Positions 49,860-59,285 of a stretch of DNA of 64,000 nucleotides are shown here, in pieces. Source of the stretch: Blastobasis lacticolella (lineage: Eukaryota; Arthropoda; Insecta; Lepidoptera; Blastobasidae); the NCBI GenBank assembly GCA_905147135.1, contig LR990050.1:13142001-13206000 (forward strand). Reading direction: 5' to 3'. The first letter of the stretch is position 1, and each line of letters starts with the position of its first letter. The translations under genes were made by a program, and so were the position numbers. Under the pieces are notes generated by a model. That model ran no database searches. It was not told the origin of the DNA and saw only the letters and a program-made list of their open reading frames with translations.

Positions 49860-50014
49860 CACAATTCATACAGCGCCATCTACCCTCAAAGTAAGCAAAT
49901 CTTGTGTTATGGGCCTGATAAACTACATAAATACTTTTAAATAACAGAAATTGACATTCATTATTTCAATTTCTGTGTTGCTCTTGAGTGGCCACTGAAC
50001 CACTCAGGTCACAC
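49860..50014 (-). mobile_element. SINE-B copy, head mostly deleted
   Basis: ATACAGCGCCATCTACCCTC, AAGTAAGCAAATCTTGTGTT, then TATTTCAATTTCTGTGTTGC and the outermost head piece CACTGAACCACTCAGGTC. The B-box part of the tRNA-Gly-like head has been lost in an internal deletion. Confidence 0.8.
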
Positions 50015-50084
50015 TAACTTTATATATTTTGGATTTACGTCGTAATTGTAATATAATATTTTTTGTATTCCTATAGCTAATAAA

Positions 50085-50165
50085 GGGCGGAAAACGATCA
50101 ATCTAGTCACCTAATGGTAAGTGATCACCGCTACTCCATGGACACCTGCAGCATAAGGAGAATCG
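50085..50165 (-). mobile_element. LINE 3' UTR fragment
   Basis: AGTCACCTAATGGTAAGTGA, TCACCGCTACTCCATGGACA and CCTGCAGCATAAGGAGAATC match the reverse complement of the shared UTR block. About 80 bp remain. A SINE-B copy ends 70 bp upstream. Confidence 0.65.
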
Positions 50166-51636
50166 CAAATAGAGTTTTATAAAATTTTACCAATAAAGAT
50201 AATTTGTAACACTCATTAACTTTGTAATTAACATTTCACATTATTTACATAAAACTTTTCTACAAGTAGGTGATTTTCTTCTTATGATAACAATCGCAGG
50301 ATTTCAATACTGACGACTCCTTGGTTTTCTCGGCAATTTATAAGACCGAATGCGCATTTCTTGCTGCCATTGCATGTCCTTTCAATATAAAATTATAACA
50401 TACACCTCTGCCCAAGTAGACAAATGTTCGATAATTTTCACACTTTTTGCGTTCGCCCAGCGTTAACTTTCCGCTCCTACTTATCTTATAGACGGCCAAT
50501 AATTTACGGTAGAAATGGAAAGAATGCGCGGTATCCAGGGTGACGCAATTAAATGCGCAGTTTTAAGGGGACCTGTCGAAGTTTTACGTGACGATCGGCC
50601 TGCCGGTGTCGATTCTTGCCTATTTTATAGGAATTTCGGTGAGCATCTGAGACATTTTAGAGAAAACTACCTGCCACCGAGTTCCGATCGTCGCCACCGT
50701 GGTCCCAATTCATTAAGACCCATTAATGAAGTTTATTGCCGACTGACAATTTATGACATCGCCTTAGCGACTGATTAATTTAATCTCCAATGAATAGGAC
50801 ATTACCCACAAACATTATAGGTTGTAAAACTGAATCGGAATCCCGTATTTTAGCCTGTCGAAACAAATTCAGTGTTCATTACGATATTCCGCCGAAGCTG
50901 CTTGAAATACTGCGAATTCTTTGACTTTGTGCTCTCAGTAGAGGTAGAAAAGTTAAGAGTAAAAGAACGTAAAACGGTATGGTTAATGGTTTACTTCTCA
51001 ACAGGTTTAAATTACACCAGAAAGAATTTTAATTTTGTTCAGACAAATACGCTACTACTTTATTAGTTCGAGCGGATAATTACTTAGCGCGGTGAAAAAG
51101 ATGCCATGACTATTTTAAACTTAAAATAGGTACCAAGATACACGTAGGTGTATATTTAAAATGTAACATTGTTTTCTCAATGATTGGCATAGTGCGTATC
51201 TACAATATGTTTAAGTTCTTTTAATAAATTTTCACTCATTTTAATTAGACGCCAATGCCCTTCTTGACTTTAGCTCCCGAAAACAGTAACTTTGGCCTCA
51301 ATCTTCAGCGACACTTCAAAATGTTTTTGCTACACTTGTTTCTAGTGTTTCACTTGTTCTGTTGCGCAAGGTTGTCGTTTTATCTGCGCCCGCGCCGGTG
51401 CGCAACATAAGAGTCAAGTGCCGCGCTTTTAAGTCGTTTTGCAGGAGTTAACTAATTATGAAGAACAGGCGAACAGTAGATTAAGAAAATGGTACCTCTA
51501 TTTTAAGGGTAAATGTATCTACTTGAAACATGGGCCACACGTTTAAAAGTATTTAATCATCTCGACTTTGTGCGGGTTAAGGCGCATGAGAAACAAAAAC
51601 TTTAAAAGTAGGTAAGTTTTATTAAATACTCAATTT
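50166..51636. other. Intergenic; possible conserved block 50440-50780
   Basis: The block is GC-balanced with an 87-codon plus-strand frame (50515-50778) that I do not recognise. The rest is AT-rich. Confidence 0.35.
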
Positions 51637-51821
51637 ATATACAGGGTGTTACGTAATATATGTATGAAGCCGTGAACTGGATGGAGTGCTAAACATATTA
51701 AAACGATAGGTACTATTATTTCTGTCGTAAGTACGTGGAATTTTTGTACCTATCGTTTTCATACATTTAGCACTCCATCCGGTTCACGGGTTCATACATA
51801 TATTATGTAACACCCTGTATA
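51637..51821. mobile_element. Foldback MITE-like element, TACAGGGTGTTACG ends
   Basis: The left arm (51637-51712) and right arm (51746-51821) are near-perfect reverse complements for about 75 bp. Ends are TATACAGGGTGTTACGTAAT and ATTATGTAACACCCTGTATA; the inner part includes GGATGGAGTGCTAAA and TTTAGCACTCCATCC. The spacer is only about 33 bp. ATAT flanks the ACAGGG ends on both sides. The high arm identity suggests a fairly young insertion. Confidence 0.85.
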
Positions 51822-51879
51822 TTCTTAAGGCAATTTTGGAGTTCAATATAACCGCTGGGGTACCGAGGTCTATAGCGGA

Positions 51880-52092
51880 GGTCATGTTCGGCAAGCGTAG
51901 TGCAGGACGCCCTACGGCCAGGTAGAGTGACGATTTGAAAAAGCTGAAATTTGCTGGCATCCACCTGCAGCCTGCCACATCCAGATGTGGCAAGCCGAGA
52001 ACAGGGTGCATTGGCGCTCAATGAGGTGGTCTATGTCCACCAGTGGAATAGTACATGATGATGATGATGATGATGGTGATGGTGATGAGATA
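51880..52092 (+). mobile_element. LINE 3' end, decayed, with GAT tail
   Basis: The frames carry GRPTARW-like and DDLKKLKFAGIH-like pieces, then WQAENRVHWRSMRW, matching the reverse-transcriptase C-terminus (WM..AQ.R..WRS.G). A frameshift lies between these pieces. A GATGATGAT run (52058-52090) closes it. A foldback element (51637-51821) lies just upstream. Confidence 0.75.
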
Positions 52093-52261
52093 TGTATTAT
52101 GTCAGCGAGGAGTCGAGGAGAATTATTCCCATCAGCAATCACTGATAATAACTGGCAGGCTTTATGCTTAACGAGAAGATTGAGATCTCCATTGAAGTGA
52201 CTACGAGGATTAAAAAGGGTTTAACGGCAAATCAAATATCGAGAAATAACTTTAATTCCAT

Positions 52262-52846
52262 ATGGTTTGTAACAATTTATTGCAGAGGCAGCTGGTTCCA
52301 AGTGTCTCGCATTTACGATCGTATTGTTCCTTGCGTCGAAATCAAAACAACTGCACACAAAAACAAGGCAATAACTTCATGCAAGTATCAATTTCCGCAC
52401 TTGGCCTTGGCCTGATTACCGAACGTAGTGTTGGTTTTCACTTTTGTTTTGAAGTACAATTCCTTAAAATCAGAGCTTTTTGCTTTCCTCCCAAGAAGTG
52501 CACAAGCAATGAACAAGGTCAAGTTGCAAGTTTACCGGATAATATGTGGATGCAATTTTTAATTTTATTGATGACTGTAAAGCCTGGAAGGGTATCATCG
52601 CCTTATCTGTTAAATTCTTGTCGCCAAAAAAGGTTGCGTTCTTTTATTCTAGTTCTGAAGTGCTTCTACACGTATTCTGAAGCCAGAATACATGTAGAAG
52701 CACTTTCGGATAACTTTACCCTACTTACCCTAAGGTTTTCTGAACTTAAACATCGTATTTTTCGACCGGTTTCGATATATGTGGATACTATTTATATTGA
52801 AAATACGAAATCAAAAATTACATGCAAATTGATATTTAAATGTTGA
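52262..52846 (+). CDS. Uncertain 194-codon ORF, no recognised family
   Basis: This is the longest ATG-to-stop frame in the window outside the gene (131 codons is the next longest in ordinary intergenic DNA). The predicted protein is rich in Leu, Phe, Arg and Cys, has no signal peptide, domain or repeat that I recognise, and starts in a poor context. A 23-bp near-perfect hairpin lies inside it (52657-52702). It follows a LINE 3' end and precedes the GC-rich island at 52985. It is most likely a chance frame, kept here because of its length. Confidence 0.12.
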   Translation: MVCNNLLQRQLVPSVSHLRSYCSLRRNQNNCTQKQGNNFMQVSISALGLGLITERSVGFHFCFEVQFLKIRAFCFPPKKCTSNEQGQVASLPDNMWMQFLILLMTVKPGRVSSPYLLNSCRQKRLRSFILVLKCFYTYSEARIHVEALSDNFTLLTLRFSELKHRIFRPVSIYVDTIYIENTKSKITCKLIFKC

Positions 52847-52984
52847 CGAAAGATTATTTGGTTCAAGTTTATTTTTAATTTTTCGCTTGGAAATATTAGA
52901 CCAAAATACCGATTACTATCACCACCAATACAAGTACAGTTACGTAGTCAATTTCCGACAGTACCTGTAGACCACCGTTCCGCT

Positions 52985-53240
52985 CCACTCAGTTTTGCCC
53001 CGAAACAATCGGTTCTGCGCAAGTGGTCAGGGCAGCTGCGCGCGCCGGTCGCGTGCCGGAGACGCACGAGCGGAGCCGAGCGCGCGCGAGCCGACCTGCG
53101 CACGCGCTTCGAACGCTCCCGCCCGCCGCTCGCGCCATGCAGCTTTGCGCCACTGAAATCGGTGCGGTGCGGTGCGGAGCGTCTAGTTGAGATAGCGGTG
53201 TTGGTTGGTTGTAGTGCAAGTGAAAATGTCCTTTTTGGTA
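52985..53240 (+). promoter_or_regulatory. GC-rich, initiator-containing promoter-like island
   Basis: A TCAGTT initiator (52989-52994) is followed by about 230 bp of strongly GC- and CpG-rich DNA ending in a GCGGT-type short repeat (about 53161-53176) and then AT-rich sequence. This resembles the start of a transcription unit. The first well-placed ATG (53226, AAA before it) opens only 21 codons. Weak donors occur at 53240-53250 and 53329 (ACG|GTAAAT). The minus strand also has a TCAGT at about 53150, so direction is uncertain. It could be a promoter of a gene whose coding exons lie outside the window, of a non-coding RNA, or a conserved enhancer. Confidence 0.35.
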
Positions 53241-54559
53241 GATTTATTGAATGTGGTCTTTGTATTTCATTTCTGCGATTGTTTCAAATAATTGGTGGGG
53301 TTGTTTTAAATACAGTTCAGAAAAACGGTAAATTTGCTGCATTCGTTGATTCTACTTTTTGTATTTTGAAAGCAAAAACAAGTTGATCAGTATATTATTA
53401 GTGATAATTTTACTTTTTACATGCCGTTAGACGTAGCTTACACTTATAGACTTAAGACGAGTATCATTTCAGACTACTAGAGACAAGTTAAAGAGTCACC
53501 TGCATGTACAACTCGCCTTATGACCAATAATTAACCCAAGCGGACATTGTAGTAAAAACTAGCGATTGTAACAAAAACGAGCTACAAATTGTCGCGGCGC
53601 CAGCGTATAGGGCCCTATTCGTCCTATTAAGCAATCAAAGGAGTGGACTAATTGACAGCCAAGTCATCGGGGAACAGTATAGTCGTGTTCTAACAAGGCG
53701 GGCTAGGTAATGAGGTGCAATGCAGCCGCGAACGGATGCGGCGTCGCATAGTAACCGACAATCAGCACACAGGGAATTAATGGCCGGAGACTTACCGCCA
53801 CGCCGTATGCGAATCCACAGGTGGGGCCTGTTTCCGTCGCATCTAGTTCATCCCGTTTGTATACGAAACAAGTTCAAGCGAATTAATAACCCCCGACGGA
53901 AATATCCACCCATAATGACCCGCGCTTCCCCTCCATTATCGAAAAATTACTATTGCAATCTGATTTCGGGGGGCGGGGCAAGAAACGTGATCGCATTGCG
54001 ACCGAATTGTCTTTTTCAAATTAAATGCTACATTGCAAGGTTTAGACTCCCTATTTTGGGTTTCGCGTGTGTTATTTTATATTGCCTTTTTGCGAAACGT
54101 AATCCGACTCGGGACACGTGTAGAGTGAGCTTTTGTTATTTTAATTTTGCGACCATTTTTAACATCCATTTCCTCGCTTTTGTACTTAATAGTATTTTTT
54201 TTCTTTTCTAATAGCATACGCATTATACAAATCCGCGAGTGCTGTGTATACAAATGTACTACATACTATTAAATACCTACTGTAATTCAATTGTTATTTA
54301 CGTAGCCAATAAAGCCGTCATTAAGGTTGATGAAATGTTCATCACCATTTCTTTATCTACCAACCGTCCATTATTTCAGAATCTCTATTTTGTAAGGAAT
54401 ATATTGATTACTCTGTACGTATGAGGAGAATCGAAAAAGAGTTGAGGGGATTCTGAGGAGTTACTTGGGCTAATACCTGCTGCCGAGTTTCATCACCGTA
54501 ATAGCTGGAGCAGTGACGGTCAATCTTCTTATGTTTTTCTAGAAACTACCTGCCGATCT
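53241..54559. other. Intergenic; possible conserved block 53590-54180
   Basis: A 163-codon plus-strand frame (53720-54211) runs through balanced DNA. Its translation switches from Arg/Pro-rich to hydrophobic without a known domain. If the island at 52985 is a promoter, this could be part of its transcript. Confidence 0.3.
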
Positions 54560-54990
54560 TCAGCGGGAGTCCTACCGAGAAACCTTCAGTGGGTAGCCTA
54601 AAGAAAGTGGGAAGATGATTCCCGCTGCGGTATTTCCGAGCCGGTACGACATTGGGGTCTTCAAGAAGCAAGCCTCCAATAGGGGGTGTAATTCTGAATC
54701 TCGAGGTTGTAAATAGCGATGTACTAATAATGAGAGCGTTCATGATCGCGGGCTTCGAAAAATTATGTAACGAGAATTTTGAAGTTCTGTACATCGTGAT
54801 GATGAACATTCTCAATATTATTCGTCGCTATTTTTACTTTCGAGATTCAGAATTACACCAAGTCTACACTTATCTCAAAGACCTACAACGCATCTGCGAC
54901 TCTCCGGGTGTTCGGGTGTTGTGGGCGGCGGTGATCACTTACCATCAGGTGAGCCGGTTGCTCGTTAGGCTATCTTCATTAAAAAAAATT
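54560..54990 (+). mobile_element. LINE 3' end interrupted by a foldback element
   Basis: The left part has GAGCCGGTACGACATTGGGG and CTTCAAGAAGCAAGCC; the right part resumes with TATCTCAAAGACCTACAACG, CATCTGCGACTCTCCGGGTG, GGCGGCGGTGATCACTTACC and ATCAGGTGAGCC, ending near an A-run. These halves are contiguous in the common lepidopteran LINE 3' end. Here they are split by the inverted-repeat element at 54685-54859, so the LINE is the older insertion. Confidence 0.8.
54685..54859. mobile_element. Foldback/MITE-like element inside a LINE fragment
   Basis: The left end GGTGTAATTCTGAATCTCG and a following AAATAGCGA are mirrored on the right as TCGCTATTT and CGAGATTCAGAATTACACC. The arms are about 35 bp with a few mismatches, around 100 bp of unique DNA with no coding capacity. 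The target duplication is unclear. It interrupts the LINE 3' end at 54560-54990. Confidence 0.7.
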
Positions 54991-56090
54991 ACAATAATCC
55001 CTTATTTACGTTCATAGATAAAAACAATCACAAAATAATCAACTGTACATACAGTACATACCTAGTTTTTTTTTCTAACTCTACTTTATCTGTAAATATT
55101 TATTTCAGGCAGCAAGTAAACTTAACTATAATGAGCCCATATATTATTAGTAGTCAAGTTAAGAACTAACTAGGGTTAGTAGAACTTATATTATAGCTAG
55201 CTGAGTGTCCCCTATTTCTGGTTTCAGTAATATCCTAGCGGAATTTGTATTACAGGAATCCGTGGTTATTGTGCCAATAGTGTGTCTGTTGGCGACTGAA
55301 CTGACATTTTATTATTAGGTACTTACTTCAAAATTACCCACATACTATCTGCAACAGCGCCTATATTTAGATCTTAAAGGCATTCAATAATTTTTCAATA
55401 ATAATAAAAACTTGTTGAATTTTTAGTAATGTTAATATTAATAATACAAAAGCTTTAAAATGTTACCTTGATTGCCCGCATCACAATCTTTAAGGGAGCA
55501 TTTCTATTGCAATTGTATATAGCTACGTACGCGTTTAGGTTAGCCTCATCAGCATCATCCTAGCGTAAAATCCCGGCTGCGATCCCGCACGGCCTTCCTT
55601 GCGTACTCTTGTGCGAAGAATATTATTTTACCAGTGTATGATCGGACTATGTTAAACCTGAGAACTTCGTCTGTGCGAATGTATACTCACCATATCTATT
55701 GTCCCGCCGAGCAACAATGCCTGCCTTGTATTGTCCCAGTATGAAGGATACGAGATATTATGGGCTAGAGAAACTACAAGCATGCAGCATCTTAGCTTTA
55801 GAGTTCGCAGTTTCAACGCACCTGTGGTTCAGCTTTTGTTGGATTTTGAATTTTGTTATAGAGTACAGATTCTGCGTTTCATCAGGTGGACTATATGTTG
55901 CATTAATCATGCATGTTGAGGGTCGATCACGCCGACATTTCCATATACCCACCTAGGTTTTAATTTTCTTAGGGTAGGTTAGTATAGTATCAAAGTGTAA
56001 AAGAGACCTGCTTCATCAATTCTCATTCAATTTAAACATTAATCTCGATGAGCCAACGATATAATATAAAAAATAAATAATAATAATCGT
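54991..56090. other. Intergenic, nothing certain
   Basis: AT-rich apart from the weak retroposon fragment at 55548-55615. An 85-codon frame at 55699 is unremarkable. Confidence 0.5.
55548..55615 (-). repeat. Retroposon 3'-end fragment, weak
   Basis: CATCAGCATCATCCTAGCGT, then AAAATCCCGGCTGCGATCCC and CGCACGGCCTTCC. The TCATC-type tail plus CCTAGCGT and TCCCGGC place it with 17412-17545 or with a diverged SINE-A. Confidence 0.45.
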
Positions 56091-56205
56091 AGACAAATTC
56101 ATACAGCGCCATCTAGCCCCAAACTAAGCAAAGCTTGTACTAAACGTGCTAGATAACTGATATACTACATAATATATACTTTTAAATACATACTTATTAT
56201 ATATA
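56091..56205 (-). mobile_element. SINE-B 3' fragment
   Basis: GACAAATTCATACAGCGCCA, CTAGCCCCAAACTAAGCAAA and GTGCTAGATAACTGATA match the 3' half of the family. The tRNA-like head is absent, and the right side dissolves into AT-rich DNA. Confidence 0.75.
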
Positions 56206-58091
56206 TTATAAATAAGTCAGAACGAATTAAAGTACGTATCCAATCACGAAATAAAAAATCGCATCTCGAATTGGTAAGATGCTCTAAATAACAGTCGCGC
56301 GTAATAAACAACGAGTATTTATTACCTCATTAAATTACCCAGTTCTCTTGTAATACTTACATCTCCTAATGTGATCTAATTCCAGTTATTCGGATTTGCA
56401 TTGTCTAATTACCTTAGTTATCTTGAATTGTGATGAGCAGCAGAGTTTCATCAGGAGGTAAAAAAATACTACAAAATTATTTATCCTTCATTATTGTTTA
56501 TTTGCGTAAACCAAAGGTTATTGTCGCTGTCATCGTAATATTTTTATAAAAATCTTAAAGTATTAGGAATCTGTCTTAGGGTGCTAATACTTAATAATAA
56601 TTTATGTACACTAATATCTTTGTCTCAAGATTTCTATTCAATACAATATACTGAAGAAATCTATAAAAAATCAGCAGCTTTTATTAACTGATAAAAGTCT
56701 AAAACTTAGATTTTGTCGTTTTATCTAATAAACTTAAAAGTAATGACTAGATAACAATTATATAAACTATCTTAGAAGCTAGGTCCTAATGGAAGTAACA
56801 TTAAGTAAGGCTATTGCTAAGGCACAGCGATGTCTGTTATCACTTATGTCGTTGCTAAATGCATGTGTGGAACGATGTGGTTGATTCAGTCTTGAAGGAG
56901 CTCCGTCGGCGAAACGCGTCGGGCATTCGACGCCGGCGGAATGCATCGATGGGTTCGTTATAGTCCACCATTATCCCCTCTCATTAGGAATATACTGATT
57001 GCGGTTAATTGGAGGTTCCCTCCGAGACTCGCTCGCTCGGCGTTCGGGTCCTCTCGCGGCGAATGCTCCTTTTTTCACAATCGCCGAGCCGCTCAATGGG
57101 CGCACTTTGATCACCGTAATGCACGGTTCCTGCGAACAAGTAAAAAAAAACCATTAACCATCTGCGATTTATTCCTCAGTAGGTAATGCGAATCACAGGT
57201 CCGATAATCGGTTTACGGCGAAACCTAAAAACTAGTCGGCTGCCGTATGACGCGCGGTTCCCATGAACACTGAACTGGTATCACCAGATGTTTGTTCGGA
57301 GCTTAGCAAATATTGTAACACGTGTGCTTCGCTCGCCGCCCTTCTATTTCCTCTTGAGATTTCGTCTTCCGGCACAATAAATTAATAGCCGGCGAGACGT
57401 CTCGAGTTTTTGCAAATTTAATTCCGAGCTTAGGCACGGTAGCGAGCCCCCTTAATAGGCCTACGGTGACTTTGACCATATGGCGAATTCGATGCTTTGC
57501 TTTGACCGGATGGATCGCATTTAGTTTAAGTATCGATGTTGTGGGAAGTTAGCGCGAACCTGTTTCCACTTGGAGGGAATTAGAGCAGTTGTTACTGTTA
57601 CGACTACTTATTATTAGAAAAGGCTACTTTTTATGTGCAATTTTCTCACTGCATGCGGGGCGAACCGCAGGATTGTTAGGAGTAATTGCCGCACGGTTAT
57701 TTGAGAAAATAAGCCGCTCGGATGCGGGTCGGGTCCTACAACTTTTGCACCATAGAAAAATCTACCTATCGAAATAAAAAACTTCTACCTAGCCGCGAGG
57801 ATCTTTTATGGTGCGACATATTTTAAGATTCGCCATTGTTGGAGACACGCCATTGTGCCGTCCTAATTTAACAATGAATAGATAAAGTCTATCCGCGATT
57901 CAATGCGCAGCCATAACGTGTTTGCTTTTTGCCTCGGGGATTGAAGTTCGGAATCTCTTTTCATTTTGTGCAACATAAAAGTGTAGAGTCAGCCCGGTAG
58001 GCAACCGTGACTAAAGGGCGGGCAAAAAACCAACAATCCCCGTGACGTAGGTAGATATTGTGGCGCGATGTTTACAGGCCTAAAACTTAAA
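56206..58091. other. Repeat-free DNA downstream of ASH, candidate enhancers
   Basis: AT-rich to about 56800, then about 1.1 kb (56860-57960) of GC-balanced, repeat-free sequence. It includes CACGTG (near 57321) and several ATTA cores, and lies just beyond the 3' end of the ASH gene. This is where cis-regulatory modules of achaete-scute genes are expected. Inference only. Confidence 0.4.
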
Positions 58092-58097
58092 TTTATT
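58092..58097 (-). terminator. Candidate polyadenylation signal AATAAA for ASH
   Basis: The plus strand reads TTTATT, so the minus strand has a canonical AATAAA about 300 nt after the ASH stop codon. It would give a 3' UTR of ordinary length if the transcript is unspliced. The motif is common by chance in DNA this AT-rich. Confidence 0.3.
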
Positions 58098-58386
58098 CGA
58101 AACGCTAAAGTTATTTTTACAAAATACACCTACCTATGTAGCGTAGGTATGTCTTAAAGATGTTGTCATAAAATATCACGTACCATAGTATAATTTTTGA
58201 TAACTCCAAACGTGAATCAACAAACGTCGCGACAAATGTAAACACGATGATAAGAAATTATCAAAGTTCTGTAGCTAACGCAAACACACTTTAAGGATCC
58301 ATTCATAACATTATAAGGATAGATAAAGTAATCAAAACTGAAAGAAATTGTTATGACTATACGATGAAGTATTTGAAAAATTAACA

Positions 58387-58400
58387 AAGCTTACCTGTAT
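58387..58400 (-). other. Near-consensus 5' splice site six bases after the ASH stop codon
   Basis: On the minus strand the TGA stop (58403-58401) is followed by ATACAG, then GTAAGC starting at 58394, a close match to the CAG|GTAAGT donor consensus. Achaete-scute genes are usually intronless, so this may be chance or may mark a 3' UTR intron. An intron this close to the stop would not be expected to trigger nonsense-mediated decay. Confidence 0.3.
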
Positions 58401-58967
58401 TCATTGTTGTTGCCACCACGATATGACGTCGAGAAGCTCTTCATCTTCAGGGCTCATGGGTTCGTAGGAGTCGTAGGCGTCGTGGCAGCCGGGGCCCACG
58501 GAGCCATCGGACAGCAGCGAGGGCGCCGGCGAGTGGGACTCTTCTGACGACGGAGGGGTATGCGGGACGTTGAGGCCTAGACTCATCTGTTGGTCCGAGC
58601 ATCCTTCTTCACTTTCGTCGAGAAGTCGTTTCAAACTCCTGATGTACTCGACGGCTAGTTTTAGAGTGTCGACTTTGCTGAGTTTCCTGGAGGCGCCTCT
58701 GCCGCCGGCGATTGCGGCGCTGATGGCCGAGGGTATGTGCTGTCGGAGCGCGGCGAACCCGTTGTTCACCTGTTTCACTCTGTTCCTCTCGCGGGCGTTC
58801 CTCCTGGCCACCGAGGCTGGCTGGGCCGGGTACTGCTGGAGGTAGGTTCGCTTTTTGCAGCGGTTGGGGTCGACAGGGGCAGGCGCGAGCCGCCGGTTCG
58901 CGGGCTGCAGCTGCGTCAACTTGTTGTTGACACCGTGTTGGTACGCGTGTATCGTGGCCATCGGCAT
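58401..58967 (-). CDS. ASH: Achaete-scute homologue, proneural bHLH transcription factor
   Basis: The 188-residue intronless reading frame encodes a class II bHLH activator. Members of this family pair with Daughterless/E proteins, bind CANNTG E-boxes in the nucleus and commit ectoderm cells to neural, bristle or (in Lepidoptera) scale precursor fate. The basic region is at about 54-66 (RRNARERNRVKQ), helix 1 at 67-80 (VNNGFAALRQHIP), an Ala/Gly-rich loop at 81-96, and helix 2 at 97-115 (KLSKVDTLKLAVEYIRSL). A Ser/Pro-rich linker leads to the acidic C-terminal motif typical of achaete/scute proteins (SPEDEELLDVISWW) at 172-185. The first ATG is chosen because it has A at -3; a second ATG lies two codons later, with C at -3 and G at +4. 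The frame stays open upstream to a TGA at about 59181 but contains no ATG there. The length suits an ac/sc/l'sc-type paralogue rather than the longer asense. I cannot say which lepidopteran ASH paralogue it is. Confidence 0.97.
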   Translation of the reverse strand: MPMATIHAYQHGVNNKLTQLQPANRRLAPAPVDPNRCKKRTYLQQYPAQPASVARRNARERNRVKQVNNGFAALRQHIPSAISAAIAGGRGASRKLSKVDTLKLAVEYIRSLKRLLDESEEGCSDQQMSLGLNVPHTPPSSEESHSPAPSLLSDGSVGPGCHDAYDSYEPMSPEDEELLDVISWWQQQ

Positions 58968-59190
58968 GGTGTGTGGAGTCGGGAGCGCGCGTGTGCGTGC
59001 CGCGGTGGTCGGTGCAGGATTGCGTCGGCGGCGCGCACCCCCGGCGATAAGTAGCGGCGGCCGGCGGTGGGGCGCGTGCCGGGCGCGGGCCGCACGGGCC
59101 GCCCCGCCCGCCCCGCCGGCCCCGCGCCGCCCCGCCGTCCCGCCGCCGGTCGGCGCGCGCGCACCTACTAGCGGCGCTAATCAAAATACG
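58968..59190 (-). promoter_or_regulatory. GC-rich leader and probable promoter of the ASH gene
   Basis: Just upstream of the ASH start codon the DNA turns extremely GC-rich (densest at 59040-59165, long runs of C/G), unlike the AT-rich surroundings. The richness stops abruptly near 59180, followed by ordinary sequence and then a SINE at about 59286. This looks like a 5' UTR plus core promoter. I see no clear TATA box or TCAGT initiator, so the transcription start is not fixed. An E-box (CAACAGGTAA on the minus strand) lies just beyond, at about 59223-59232, and could serve autoregulation; that is inference. Confidence 0.4.
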
Positions 59191-59285
59191 CCGCTGTATC
59201 GAGCTTTGGCGTTACGTGGATTACCTGTTGCGTATGGGGGAAAAATATGTGTTCTTGGGAGATTTTCTTATTCTTAAGTATAAAA

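Noticed and set aside
53226..53291. 21-codon peptide after the GC-rich island
   Set aside because: The start context is good but it is too short and hydrophobic at random; no family and no strong donor inside it.
53720..54211. 163-codon plus-strand ORF as a gene
   Set aside because: The translation changes abruptly from Arg/Pro-rich to hydrophobic, has no domain I recognise and lies in balanced-composition DNA where open frames are common.
58855..59277. 140-codon plus-strand ORF opposite the ASH leader
   Set aside because: It is Ala/Arg-rich and arises from the GC-rich antisense of the leader and bHLH coding sequence; a shadow frame.
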